From: Halorarius halobius
GTDB lineage: Archaea; Halobacteriota; Halobacteria; Halobacteriales; Haloarculaceae
NCBI RefSeq assembly: GCF_024298865.1
Contig: NZ_CP101161.1
Location: forward strand, 1,385,227-1,449,226
Length of the DNA stretch: 64,000 bases
Direction: 5' to 3'
Shown: in pieces, positions 36,699 through 44,848 of the stretch
Position numbering within the stretch: position 1 is the stretch's first letter
How the letters are laid out: every line of letters begins with the position of its first letter
The notes under the pieces: model-generated
What the model saw: only the letters and a program-made list of their open reading frames with translations
Databases searched by the model: none
What the model was told of the DNA's origin: nothing
Translations under genes and position numbers: made by a program

Positions 36699-38639
36699 TT
36701 AGATTTCGGTCACGCGCTCGTGTTCGTCGGGAAGCGCGGCGGCGTCCTCGGGGAGGAGTGCGACGAACAGGTAGCCGGTGTAGTCGGTCAGGTAATCGAC
36801 GAGCGCGGCGATGCGCTCGGAGTCGATAGCCTCCAGGGAGTCGAGTAGCATGAACGGGAACTCCTCGTACAGTTCGTGGGCGAGATAGCCCGCCAGCGCG
36901 AACACGAGGCCGGTCACCTCGCGTTCGCTCTCCGAGAGGTGGTCGACGGTGTCCTCGTAGGCGGCGCCCGACTCGGCGGTGCGGACGACGTGGAGTTCGA
37001 AGGTGCTCTTGGTCACCTTCCGGCGCCCCTCGCGGACCTCCCGCTCGACGCGTTCGAGCCAGATGCGGTCGAGGTTCGCGTAGCCCAGCCGGTCGAGCAC
37101 GGTGTCCATGTGCTCGTTGAACTGGTCGACGGCGCCCTGCTCGATGCGTTCGATCTTCGTCCGTAGCTCCTCGACCTGCGCGTTGACGTCGTCGAGCCGC
37201 TTCTCGACGTCGTCCTCCTCGTCGATGCGGTCCTCGATGTCGCCGATCTCGTCGTCGACCCGCTCGAGGTCGGTCTCGAGCTTGCCGAGTTCGTACTCCA
37301 GCTGGTTCGCCTCCTTGTGGAGGTCGAGGACGGCGCTGTGGTCCTCGTCCTCCAGTTCCTCGACCTCGGCCTCGACGTCTTCGACCTCCTCGGTGAGTTC
37401 GTCGCGCCGCTCCTGGAGGGACTCGATGCGGTCCTCGGTCGCCTCGATCTCCTCGTCGAGTTCGCTCCGGCGGCGCTCGATGCGGTCGCGCTCGCGCTGG
37501 GCCTGCTCGTACTCGCGTTTCTCGGAGCGCAACTCCTCGATCTCGTCTTCGAGCTCGTTCACGTCGCTGACCGTCGAGCGACTGAGGTCGCGGAGCCGGT
37601 CGACGGTCGCCTCTATCTGGTCGCGGTCGACGCTGCTGCCGCAGGTCCAGCAGGACACCTCGTCGTCGACCAGCTGGTCGGTGACGTTGTCGTCGCTGGA
37701 GTCGGTCAGCTCCGCGAAGGCGCTCGAGCCGCCCTCCTCGAGCATCTCCTCGTTGAAGCTGATGACGCTCTGGAGGTCGTTCACCTCGGTCTCGAGCTGT
37801 TGTTTCTGCTGGCGGAGCCGACGGATTTCGTCGTCGAGTTCCTGTATCTCGCCGGCGGGCGCCTCGGGTAGCTCGTCGTGGTCGTCCTCGAGTTCACGCC
37901 GCTCGGTTTCGAGCGCGTCGAGGCTCTCGCGTTCCGTCTCGAGGTCGTACCGGACGTCGTCGAGCTGTGACCGCTTCGAGCGCAGTTCCTCCAGTTTCTC
38001 CTCCAGTTCCGACTTCTCCTCGCGGCTCTCCTCGACGTCGGCGTCGGCCTCCTCCAGTTCGGCTTCCTTGGCCTCCAGTTCCGCCTTCTTCTCGTCTATC
38101 TGCTCCTCCAGCCGGTTCCGTTTCGCCTCCAGGTCCGGGAGGTCGCCCTTCAGGTCGTCGATCTCCTCGAGGTCTGCCTGCAGGGACTGCCGGCGGTCGA
38201 CGAGGCGGTCGATTTCGCGCTGGATGTCCTCGGTGTCGACCGGCCGCATGATGAGTTCCCGCAGGTCGTCGCTGGTGGTCACCGCACGGCGCGCCTCGTT
38301 CGATTCGAGGAGGAAGGCGAACAGGTCCGCAAGCGTCGCGTCTTCGAGGTACGGCTCGCCGTCAGTGACGAGGCCGGCCCCCTGGCGCCGGAGCCGGCGG
38401 GTGTACGTCTCGTCGCCGAGTTCCAGTTCCACCTCGGCCTCGTCGGCGTCGCCCTTGATGGCGACGTTGTCGCTACCGAGCGCCGCCATGACCGCCTGCA
38501 GGAACGACGTCCGGTTCGTCGCGTTCCGCCCGACGAGGATGGTCACGCCGGGCGAGAACGTCACCTCGGCGTCCCGGATACCGCCGATGTTCCGTATGTG
38601 TGCCGTTCCGTCTGGCAGTCCCGTCTGCTGGAGTTCCAT
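36699..38639 (-). CDS. Archaea-specific SMC/Rad50-related protein (Sph type)
   Basis: A 646-residue ATPase with a Rad50-like layout. N-terminal P-loop region is FSPGVTILVGRNATNRTS (residues 28-45), in which the canonical GxxGxGKS is replaced by GRNATNRT (no Lys). Two long acidic coiled coils (about 130-290 and 340-500) flank a central CWTC knuckle that resembles the Rad50 zinc hook. The C-terminal lobe has LSESEREVTGLVFALAGYL (ABC signature-like) and FPFMLLDSLEAID (Walker B). Similar Sph proteins are paired with RdfA genes in haloarchaea and implicated in cell shape (Haloferax); here rdfA lies directly upstream. Confidence 0.87.
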   Translation of the reverse strand: MELQQTGLPDGTAHIRNIGGIRDAEVTFSPGVTILVGRNATNRTSFLQAVMAALGSDNVAIKGDADEAEVELELGDETYTRRLRRQGAGLVTDGEPYLEDATLADLFAFLLESNEARRAVTTSDDLRELIMRPVDTEDIQREIDRLVDRRQSLQADLEEIDDLKGDLPDLEAKRNRLEEQIDEKKAELEAKEAELEEADADVEESREEKSELEEKLEELRSKRSQLDDVRYDLETERESLDALETERRELEDDHDELPEAPAGEIQELDDEIRRLRQQKQQLETEVNDLQSVISFNEEMLEEGGSSAFAELTDSSDDNVTDQLVDDEVSCWTCGSSVDRDQIEATVDRLRDLSRSTVSDVNELEDEIEELRSEKREYEQAQRERDRIERRRSELDEEIEATEDRIESLQERRDELTEEVEDVEAEVEELEDEDHSAVLDLHKEANQLEYELGKLETDLERVDDEIGDIEDRIDEEDDVEKRLDDVNAQVEELRTKIERIEQGAVDQFNEHMDTVLDRLGYANLDRIWLERVEREVREGRRKVTKSTFELHVVRTAESGAAYEDTVDHLSESEREVTGLVFALAGYLAHELYEEFPFMLLDSLEAIDSERIAALVDYLTDYTGYLFVALLPEDAAALPDEHERVTEI

Positions 38640-38655
38640 ACTGATTCACTCGTGT

Positions 38656-38670
38656 GTATTTTGTATAAAT
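38656..38670 (-). promoter_or_regulatory. TATA-box promoter of the sph-like gene
   Basis: On the minus strand the spacer between rdfA and the sph-like gene contains ATTTATACAAAATAC (reverse complement of 38656-38670), an archaeal TATA box. Its centre is about 25 bases before the ATG at 38639, which predicts a leaderless or near-leaderless transcript. The sph-like gene can thus be expressed separately from rdfA in addition to any read-through. Confidence 0.65.
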
Positions 38671-38708
38671 CTTTTTGAAGTGTAACGGACGGTACAGCGT
38701 CTCAACCG

Positions 38709-39338
38709 TCAGTCGTCCGGACAGTCACAGCCCCCCCGCTGGAGGAGTTCCTCGACGCCGTACTGGGCGTCGCACTCCTCACAGAGCACGTTGATGTCGA
38801 CGAACGTGCGGAACTCGCCGAGAGTTATCTCGTCGGCGGTCCGCAACTGCTCGAGTTTGCTCTCCGTGACCGTCGTCGCCCGGCCCTTGATGCGCTGGAG
38901 GTTCTCGGTCTCCGCTTCGGTCCGGTCGCGGTCGGCCTGCTCGTACTCCGCGCCGCGGTGGTCCTTCAGATACGTGCGGACCGCCTGGTAGGTGACGAAC
39001 TCGCCGCGGAGTTGCTCGATGTCGACCCCTTCGCGTTCGAGGCGTCGCGTCGCTCGCGTCCGGTCCGCCTCGCTGACGTCCTCGCCGTCGAGCAACCGGT
39101 AGACGTTCTCCACCTCCCCTGCGAGCGGCTGGAGCCCCGCCTCGTCCATCGCCGACTCCAGTAGCCGACGGTTGAAGTAGTCCGCGAGGTCACGCAGGCT
39201 CGACCGCTCGTCGCCCTCCGCCGTCCAACGCTGTTCCATCTCCCCGCCCACGCCGACGAGGTCGTACTCATCGATGAGCCGCCCGACCTTCGTGCGCCGC
39301 CCGGCGGACCCCGTCGTCGACGATGTCGAATCGCCCAT
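38709..39338 (-). CDS. rdfA: Rod-determining factor RdfA-like protein
   Basis: A 209-residue protein with an N-terminal helix-turn-helix-like segment (KVGRLIDEYDLVGVGGEMEQRWTAEGDERSSLRDLADYFNRRLLESAMDEAGLQ, split here into its two halves at KVGRLIDEYDLVG and ERSSLRDLADYFNRRLL). A long charged helix follows (TYLKDHRGAEYEQADRDRTE). The C-terminus is a zinc-knuckle type end: CEECDAQYG ... GGCDCPDD. This is the pattern of haloarchaeal RdfA, required for rod shape in Haloferax volcanii. Start ATG 39338 chosen; upstream in-frame codons lead into a basic non-family extension. Adjacent to the sph-like gene, as in other haloarchaea. Confidence 0.85.
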   Translation of the reverse strand: MGDSTSSTTGSAGRRTKVGRLIDEYDLVGVGGEMEQRWTAEGDERSSLRDLADYFNRRLLESAMDEAGLQPLAGEVENVYRLLDGEDVSEADRTRATRRLEREGVDIEQLRGEFVTYQAVRTYLKDHRGAEYEQADRDRTEAETENLQRIKGRATTVTESKLEQLRTADEITLGEFRTFVDINVLCEECDAQYGVEELLQRGGCDCPDD

Positions 39339-40031
39339 ACCCCCGCTTCGTGAGCCAGCAAGATAGATATTGCTATCCGGAGTTCTCCCCTCGACTGGAA
39401 CGCTCCGGTACCGTAGCCACGCCCACCGAACGATACGTGATAGAAACGGTATGTGAACCCGGATATTCCTCACAGACCGCTCCCGTCGACGGCGCTGGCT
39501 CCGGCCGAGAACTCAACGATTGCAAGCCGGTCGGAGTGAGGCGGCCGCCGCGGTGCATCTCCGGAGGTGGCGTGGCAGAAGTCCGAGTGGTGTCGACGTA
39601 GTGGTCGCGTTCCCCTCGCCGCGACCCCGCCGAAGAAATAACAAAAGTAATCTTGTTATGGGGGTGGTGGCGGCTCCCGTATCCGCCGTCACGGTTCCCG
39701 ATGGAACTGGACGAACGTCGATATGCGGCCGGCAGACCGTGTTCGGTAATACCAAACCGCACAAGATGGCCTACTGACACGAACGTCGCGGCAAACACTG
39801 CCGATAATACCTGATAACGGGCCGCTGTCACGGAGAATCGGGTGTTTCTCGGCCGTGGTGTCTGTTATCATCGTTCGTGGCGGACGTTCCCGCATACCGA
39901 ATCGGGAACCGCCCGGTTCGGACGTCAGCGGCCCGGATTTCTCGACCCTGGCAGGACGGGTCGCGGGGCGGCGCTGGTGGCCCGACGGCGCTCGCAAAAC
40001 GCTTTAGTAGGGTTGTCGCCTTTCCCAACGC
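39339..40031. other. 693-base non-coding region with palindromes upstream of the IclR gene
   Basis: No credible gene in this stretch; open frames on both strands are short, have unlikely composition and no motifs. Structures seen: GATAG-ATATTG-CTATC at 39362-39377 just upstream of rdfA; ATAACAA-N8-TTGTTAT at 39638-39659; GTTCC-CGAT-GGAAC at 39694-39707; the near-perfect 17-base palindrome GTTCGGTAATACCAAAC at 39741-39757; and GTTCCCG-N10-CGGGAAC at 39886-39909. A TATA-like TTTAGTAG at 40003-40010 is 26 bases before the IclR start. Regulatory use is likely for rdfA at the left end and IclR at the right end. Confidence 0.5.
39741..39757. promoter_or_regulatory. Candidate IclR operator, palindrome copy 1
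   Basis: GTTCGGTAATACCAAAC reads as a dyad GTTyGGTA-w-TACCrAAC with one mismatched pair. A second, equally spaced copy (GTTCCGTATTACCGAAC) lies just after the IclR gene at 40792-40808. Both share the core GTA-w-TAC with GTTC/GAAC ends. Recurrence around the regulator suggests autoregulation; not tested. Confidence 0.4.
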
Positions 40032-40787
40032 ATGAAGCCGACCCGCACGGTGAAAACCGCCGATACGCTGTTCACCATCATCCAGGAGTTACAGCGGCGG
40101 GACGGTGCGGGCGTCACGGAGCTAGCACGCGAAATAGGGATGGCCAAGAGCACGGTGTACGACCACCTCGCGACGCTCGAACGCAAGGAGTACGTCGTGA
40201 AGGAGGGCGACACCTACCGGCTGAGTCTCCGGTTTCTCGACCACGGCGTCTACATCCGGGACCGCGCCGGCATGGAGGGCGTGGTCGAGCCGGTGATCAC
40301 CCAACTCGCGGCCGACGTCGACGAGGCGGTGTGGTTCGTCGTCGAGGAACACGGGCACGCGGTGTTCCTCTACCGGGCGATGGGCGAGCGGGCGGTCCAG
40401 ACTCACGCCCGAATCGGCCGCCGGTCGGGGCTCCACCACCTCGCGGCGGGGAAAGCCATCCTCGCACATCTCCCCGACGAACGCGTCGACGAGATACTCG
40501 ACGAGCACGGCCTGCCGGCCCGGACGGAACACACAGTCACGGACCGCGAGGCGCTGTCCGAGCAACTGGAGACGGTCCGCGAGACGGGCATCGCCACCGA
40601 GCAGGACGAGACCGTCCCCGGCGTCTCGTCGGTCGCATCGCCGGTCGTCTTCGAGGGCGACGTGAAGGGGGCGATAACGGTCATCGGCCCCTCGAACCGC
40701 ATCGACGGGGCGCGGCTCCGCGAGACGCTCCCGGACCTGATCCGCGGCGCGACCAACGAGGTCGAACTGAAGCTGACCTACGAGTGA
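40032..40787 (+). CDS. IclR-family transcription regulator
   Basis: A 251-residue regulator. Residues about 8-60 are the winged helix (TADTLFTIIQELQRRDGAGVTELAREIGMAKSTVYDHLATLER, here shown as ELAREIGMAKSTVYDHLATL for the core). Residues 75-250 form the effector domain with GLHHLAAGKAILAHLP and VASPVVFEGDVKGAITVIGPS, both characteristic. IclR proteins respond to small carboxylate or aromatic effectors, which would fit control of the dehydrogenase complex or the catabolic genes that follow. The start is 26 bases after a TATA-like box, so it is probably leaderless. Confidence 0.88.
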   Translation: MKPTRTVKTADTLFTIIQELQRRDGAGVTELAREIGMAKSTVYDHLATLERKEYVVKEGDTYRLSLRFLDHGVYIRDRAGMEGVVEPVITQLAADVDEAVWFVVEEHGHAVFLYRAMGERAVQTHARIGRRSGLHHLAAGKAILAHLPDERVDEILDEHGLPARTEHTVTDREALSEQLETVRETGIATEQDETVPGVSSVASPVVFEGDVKGAITVIGPSNRIDGARLRETLPDLIRGATNEVELKLTYE

Positions 40788-40791
40788 CGCC

Positions 40792-40808
40792 GTTCCGTAT
40801 TACCGAAC
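40792..40808. promoter_or_regulatory. Candidate IclR operator, palindrome copy 2
   Basis: GTTCCGTATTACCGAAC is a dyad GTTCsGTA-w-TACsGAAC with one mismatched pair, 4 bases after the IclR stop. It shares half-site and spacing with the copy at 39741. Its site between converging genes is odd for an operator, so autoregulatory looping or coincidence remain options. Confidence 0.35.
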
Positions 40809-40892
40809 GCACCCCGAACCGTATCTTCCCTTTTCGTTCGTAATGTTTCTGCTGCATCGGGTGAGTACCGGCGACAGAACTTGACGGGGGTG

Positions 40893-41744
40893 TTACAGCC
40901 CGTAGACTGCCTTCGCGTTCTGCGAGAGGAGTTTCCGCCCGACGTCGTCCATGAGGTTCAGGTCCTCCAGCTGGTCCAGTGACGTGTCGAAGCGGATGAA
41001 CGGGTAGTTGGTCCCCCACAGCACCTTGTCGCGACCGCGGTTCCGGACGAAGTTCACGAGTTCGTCCTCCCAGTACTGGGGCGCGTGCCCCGTCGTCGCC
41101 AGATACAGGTTGGGGTAGGTCCACACCTGCGCGATGACCTCCCGGGTCCACGGCCAGCCGATGTTGAGCGCGATGACGTCGAGGTCCGGGAACTCCAGAC
41201 AGACGTCCTCGATGTGCTCGGGGTGGCCGTAGTCGTTGGACATCTTCACCGCGGTGTGGCCGATCTGGATCGACACCGGGACGTCCAGTTCCGCGCATTT
41301 CGCGTAGAACGGGTAGTAGCGGCGGTGGTTCGGCGGGAGTCCGAACCCGTAGGGGACGACCATCGCGCCGACGAACCCGTCCTCGACGACGGCCCGTTCG
41401 AGCGCCCGCACCCCCTCCATCCCGGTGGTCGGGTCGATGCCGAACACGCCCTCGAACCGTCCGGGGTACGTCTCGCAGGCCTCCCGGACCGTCTCGACGG
41501 AGATGTCGACCGGTGTGCTCGCGTGGTCGCGGTCGCCGAACTTCAGCGACGGGACCAGCGCCGTCCCGACGCCGGCCCGGTCCATCCGGTCGACGAGCTC
41601 GTCGAGCGGGCATTCGACGCGGTCGAACAGGTCGGGCTCGTTGATGACGTCGGCCGTCTCCTGGAACGCCGAGCGGCGGAACTGCTCCATCCACGTCGGC
41701 GTCGTGGGGTTACACCAGACGTCGACGGCGTCGCCGTCAGCCAC
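40893..41744 (-). CDS. Amidohydrolase-2-like protein with degenerate metal site
   Basis: A 283-residue TIM-barrel protein of the amidohydrolase-2 family (ACMSD/decarboxylase type): the barrel pattern is clear in FEGVFGIDPTTGMEGVRALE, PVSIQIGHTAVKMSNDYGHPE and VLWGTNYPFIRFDTSLDQL. The usual first-strand HxH metal pair is missing; the first strand reads VDVWCNPTTP. The later Asp of the GSDxPH motif is Asn (GTNYPF). A His in QIGHTA remains. Start is uncertain: a GTG at 41744 gives the barrel N-terminus; an ATG at 41804 adds 20 mostly basic residues. Divergent from the E2 gene. Confidence 0.78.
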   Translation of the reverse strand: MADGDAVDVWCNPTTPTWMEQFRRSAFQETADVINEPDLFDRVECPLDELVDRMDRAGVGTALVPSLKFGDRDHASTPVDISVETVREACETYPGRFEGVFGIDPTTGMEGVRALERAVVEDGFVGAMVVPYGFGLPPNHRRYYPFYAKCAELDVPVSIQIGHTAVKMSNDYGHPEHIEDVCLEFPDLDVIALNIGWPWTREVIAQVWTYPNLYLATTGHAPQYWEDELVNFVRNRGRDKVLWGTNYPFIRFDTSLDQLEDLNLMDDVGRKLLSQNAKAVYGL

Positions 41745-41908
41745 TGATACCACCTCGCGGGGGCCGCTCCGCGGGCCGCCGCGTCTCGACCGGGACGTGA
41801 GCATTCGGGTGCGTCGGTCGCATACTCCTCCATCCCGCACGCTCCCTGATAAATGTAGCCGCCGTATCGATGCGCCGTTATCGTGCGCCTGCCGGGGTTC
41901 CGACCGGA

Positions 41909-41916
41909 TTTATATA
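41909..41916 (+). promoter_or_regulatory. TATA box of the E2 gene
   Basis: TTTATATA ends about 27 bases before the ATG at 41943, the spacing of leaderless haloarchaeal promoters. An AT-rich block on the other strand (41847-41854, reading CATTTATC in reverse) may serve the amidohydrolase gene in the same divergent spacer. Confidence 0.65.
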
Positions 41917-41942
41917 CCTCCTGTTCCAACCCAGTCACCTGG

Positions 41943-43394
41943 ATGGCGTACATCATCAAGATGCCCAAACTGGGCATGGGTATGAACGAGGGGACGCTCC
42001 TCGAGTGGTTCGTCGACCCCGGCGACGAGGTTGTCGACGGCGACCCAGTCGCCGAAATCGAGTCGGAGAAGACCGTCGCGGAGATCACCGCGAGCGAGGA
42101 CGGCGTGCTCCGGCGCGTCTACGTCGCCGAGGGCGAGACCGTCGACCCCGGCGTCGCGCTCGGCATCGTCGCCGCCCCGGACGCCGACATCGACTCCCTG
42201 GCGGCCGAGGTCGACCGCGACCCCGTCGAGGCCGACGCGGAACCGGCCGCCGACGAAGGGAGCACAGCAGACGCCCCGGACGACGGCGACGGCGGGGCCG
42301 CCGATGCCGAACGGGTCCGGGCCAGCCCGAAAGCGAAGCGGCGGGCGAACGAACTCGGCGTCGAACTCGCGGCCGTCGAGGGGTCGGGTCCGGGCGGGGC
42401 GGTGACGGTCGATGACGTCGAGGGAGCCGACGCGGAGCCGGCCCCCACCGAGAGCGACGAGACGGCGGCCGAGACGGCCAGCGCCGGCACCACCGACGTC
42501 CGGGCCACGCCCAAGGCGCGGCGCCGTGCCCGCGACCTCGAGGTGAACCTCGCCGCGGTCGAGGGGTCGGGCCCGGGCGGAGCGGTGACGGTCGCCGACG
42601 TCGAGTCGGCTGGAGCGGCGTCGCCAGCGAGCGATGCGGCCGACGAGAGCGGGGCGGCGAGCCCCGAGACCGCCGTGACGACGCCCGGCGAGGCCGCCAC
42701 CCGGACCCCCGTCGAGGAGCGGGAACTCGGGGGGATGCGCCGCACCATCGCCGACCGACTCGGGCAGAGCTACCGCGAGGCGGTCCACGTCACCGTCCAC
42801 CGGGACATCGACATGGAGGCGGCGCTCGCGGCCACGGAAGTCGTCGACGACTACCTCGCTGTCGACGCCTCCGTCACGGACCTCGTGCTGGTGGCGCTGT
42901 CGGCGACGCTCGACGAGCACCCCGAGTTCAACGCCACCTTCGAGGACGGCGTCCACCGCATCCACGACGAGCAGAACGTTGGCGTCGCGGTCGACGTCGA
43001 GAACGGCCTCATCACGCCCGTCCTCTCGGACGTCGGGAACCGGTCGCTGTCGGCCGTCGTGCAGGGTCGCCGCGAGGTGACCGACCGGGCGCTGTCGGGC
43101 GAGTACACCACCGCGGACCTCTCGGGCGGCACGTTCACCGTCTCGAACCTCGGCGTGTTCGGCGTCGACTCGTTCACGCCCGTCATCAACCCGCCAGAGG
43201 TGGCCATCCTCGGCGTCGACAGCATCGACGAGCGGCCGGTGCGTGACGGCGACGACGTCGCGTTCCGCCGGTTCGGCGGGTTCGACCTCTCCTTTGACCA
43301 CCGCGTCGTCGACGGCGCCGACGCCGCGCGCTTCCTCGACACGCTGGCCGGCCACCTCACCGACCCGTGGCCGCTTCTGCTGGACCGCGCGTAG
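41943..43394 (+). CDS. Dihydrolipoamide acyltransferase (E2) with two peripheral-subunit-binding domains
   Basis: A 483-residue E2 component. A single lipoyl domain (residues 1-78) has the lipoylation lysine K43 in ESEKTVAEI. Two near-identical E1/E3-binding domains follow: residues 126-160 (VRASPKAKRRANELGVELA...VTVDDVE) and 187-221 (VRATPKARRRARDLEVNLA...VTVADVE), 28 of 35 positions identical by eye. Linkers are Ala/Asp/Glu-rich. The catalytic domain (about 255-483) has FDHRVVDGAD with H453 and D457. It is the only complex gene on the plus strand and ends directly at the E3 stop. Confidence 0.92.
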   Translation: MAYIIKMPKLGMGMNEGTLLEWFVDPGDEVVDGDPVAEIESEKTVAEITASEDGVLRRVYVAEGETVDPGVALGIVAAPDADIDSLAAEVDRDPVEADAEPAADEGSTADAPDDGDGGAADAERVRASPKAKRRANELGVELAAVEGSGPGGAVTVDDVEGADAEPAPTESDETAAETASAGTTDVRATPKARRRARDLEVNLAAVEGSGPGGAVTVADVESAGAASPASDAADESGAASPETAVTTPGEAATRTPVEERELGGMRRTIADRLGQSYREAVHVTVHRDIDMEAALAATEVVDDYLAVDASVTDLVLVALSATLDEHPEFNATFEDGVHRIHDEQNVGVAVDVENGLITPVLSDVGNRSLSAVVQGRREVTDRALSGEYTTADLSGGTFTVSNLGVFGVDSFTPVINPPEVAILGVDSIDERPVRDGDDVAFRRFGGFDLSFDHRVVDGADAARFLDTLAGHLTDPWPLLLDRA

Positions 43395-44798
43395 CTACGG
43401 CGCGTGGACGCTCCGGTCGAGTGCGGCCGCCGCGGCCTCCATCACGGCCTCCGAGAACGTCGGGTGCGCGTGGACCGTGTCGGCTATCTCCGCGAGCGTG
43501 TGGTCGTACCGAATCGCCAGCGTGAGTTCCGCGACCAGTTCGCTCGCTTCGGGGCCGACGACCTGCCCGCCGAGCAGTCGGCCGTCCTCGTCCGCGACGA
43601 CGCGCACGAACCCCTCGCTCTTCCCGGCGGCGAGCGCGCGACCGCTGGCGGCGAGTGAGAACTGTCCGACGAGCGGGTCGTGGCCGGCGTCGGTCGCCTC
43701 CTCCGGCGTCGCGCCCACGACGCCGATTTCCGGCTCGGTGAACACGACCGCGGGGACGGGGCCGACCGCGTGCTCGGCCACCGACTCGCCGGCGGCGTCG
43801 GCGGCAACGACCAGCCCCTCGTGGTGGGCCTTGTGTGCCAGCATCGGCTCGCCCGCCACGTCGCCGACCGCGTAGATGCCGTCGACGGCGGTGCGTCCGT
43901 GGTCGTCCGTCTCGACGAACCCCGCGTCGGTGGTGTCGAGGCCGGCGTTCTCGATGCCGGCGGTGTCGGTGACCGGTTCGCGGCCCACCGCTACCAGCAC
44001 GCGGTCGCCGCGCCACTCGCTTGTCGTGCCGTCCTCGCGTTCGGTCGTGACCACGACACCGTCGCCGTCGGGCTCCCAGCCCGCGGCCCGCTCGCCGAAG
44101 GCGAACTCGATGCCGTGCTCGCGGGCCGCCGCCTCGACGACGTCCGTGAGTTCCGCGTCGAATCCGGGGAGCGCGCCGTCGAGCATCTCGCAGACGACGA
44201 CGTCGGTGCCGAGCCGCGCGTACACGAACGCGAGTTCGAGCCCGATGTAGCCGGCGCCGACCACGACCAGCCGCTCGGGGACCCGCTCGGGCGACAGCGC
44301 CGCCCGCGAGGACCACACCCGGTCGTCGTCGAACGCGAACCCCGGCACCTCGATGGGTCGGCTCCCGGTGGCGACGACGGCCCGCTCGAACTCGAGGTCG
44401 GCCGTCTCGCCGGCGTTCTCGATGCGGGCCGTCGTGTCGTCGACGAACGACGCGCGCCCGTCCTGAACCGTCACGCCGGCGCCGCGACATAGCTGGCCGA
44501 CGCCGCCGGTCAACCGGTCGACGACGCCGTCCTTCCAGTCGACGAGCTCCTCGATGTCGACGTACGGGTCGGCGTAGATACCCATGTGTTCGGCGTCGAG
44601 CACGTCGTCGACCCGCCCGGTCGCCGACAACAGCGCCTTCGACGGGATACAGCCGTAGTTCAGGCAGGTGCCGCCGAGCTCGCTGTCGACGAGCACGACG
44701 TCCTGGCCGAGTTGTCCGGCCCGGATGGCGGCGGCGTAGCCGCCGGGGCCGCCACCGATAACCAGCAGGTCAGTCTCCTGGGGGAGTTCCGTGTGCAT
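43395..44798 (-). CDS. lpdA: Dihydrolipoamide dehydrogenase (E3)
   Basis: A 467-residue flavoprotein disulphide reductase. The FAD motif is VIGGGPGGYAAAIRAGQLG, the redox pair is in GGTCLNYGCIPSKA (C45, C50), and the C-terminal active-site motif is HAHPTFSEAVMEAA. It re-oxidises the lipoyl group of the E2 encoded convergently. It is 50 bases downstream of E1 beta, the third gene of an E1a-E1b-E3 block on the minus strand. Start ATG 44798; a GTG at 44807 adds three residues. Confidence 0.94.
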   Translation of the reverse strand: MHTELPQETDLLVIGGGPGGYAAAIRAGQLGQDVVLVDSELGGTCLNYGCIPSKALLSATGRVDDVLDAEHMGIYADPYVDIEELVDWKDGVVDRLTGGVGQLCRGAGVTVQDGRASFVDDTTARIENAGETADLEFERAVVATGSRPIEVPGFAFDDDRVWSSRAALSPERVPERLVVVGAGYIGLELAFVYARLGTDVVVCEMLDGALPGFDAELTDVVEAAAREHGIEFAFGERAAGWEPDGDGVVVTTEREDGTTSEWRGDRVLVAVGREPVTDTAGIENAGLDTTDAGFVETDDHGRTAVDGIYAVGDVAGEPMLAHKAHHEGLVVAADAAGESVAEHAVGPVPAVVFTEPEIGVVGATPEEATDAGHDPLVGQFSLAASGRALAAGKSEGFVRVVADEDGRLLGGQVVGPEASELVAELTLAIRYDHTLAEIADTVHAHPTFSEAVMEAAAAALDRSVHAP

Positions 44799-44848
44799 CC
44801 GTGTCACGAACGACTGCCGACTCGGTGATAAAGTATCCGCTTGTCCCC

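Noticed and set aside
39373..39831. Possible small genes in the rdfA-IclR spacer
   Set aside because: Open frames on both strands are short, overlap one another, lack motifs and do not begin with good start signals; the AT-rich palindromes there look regulatory.
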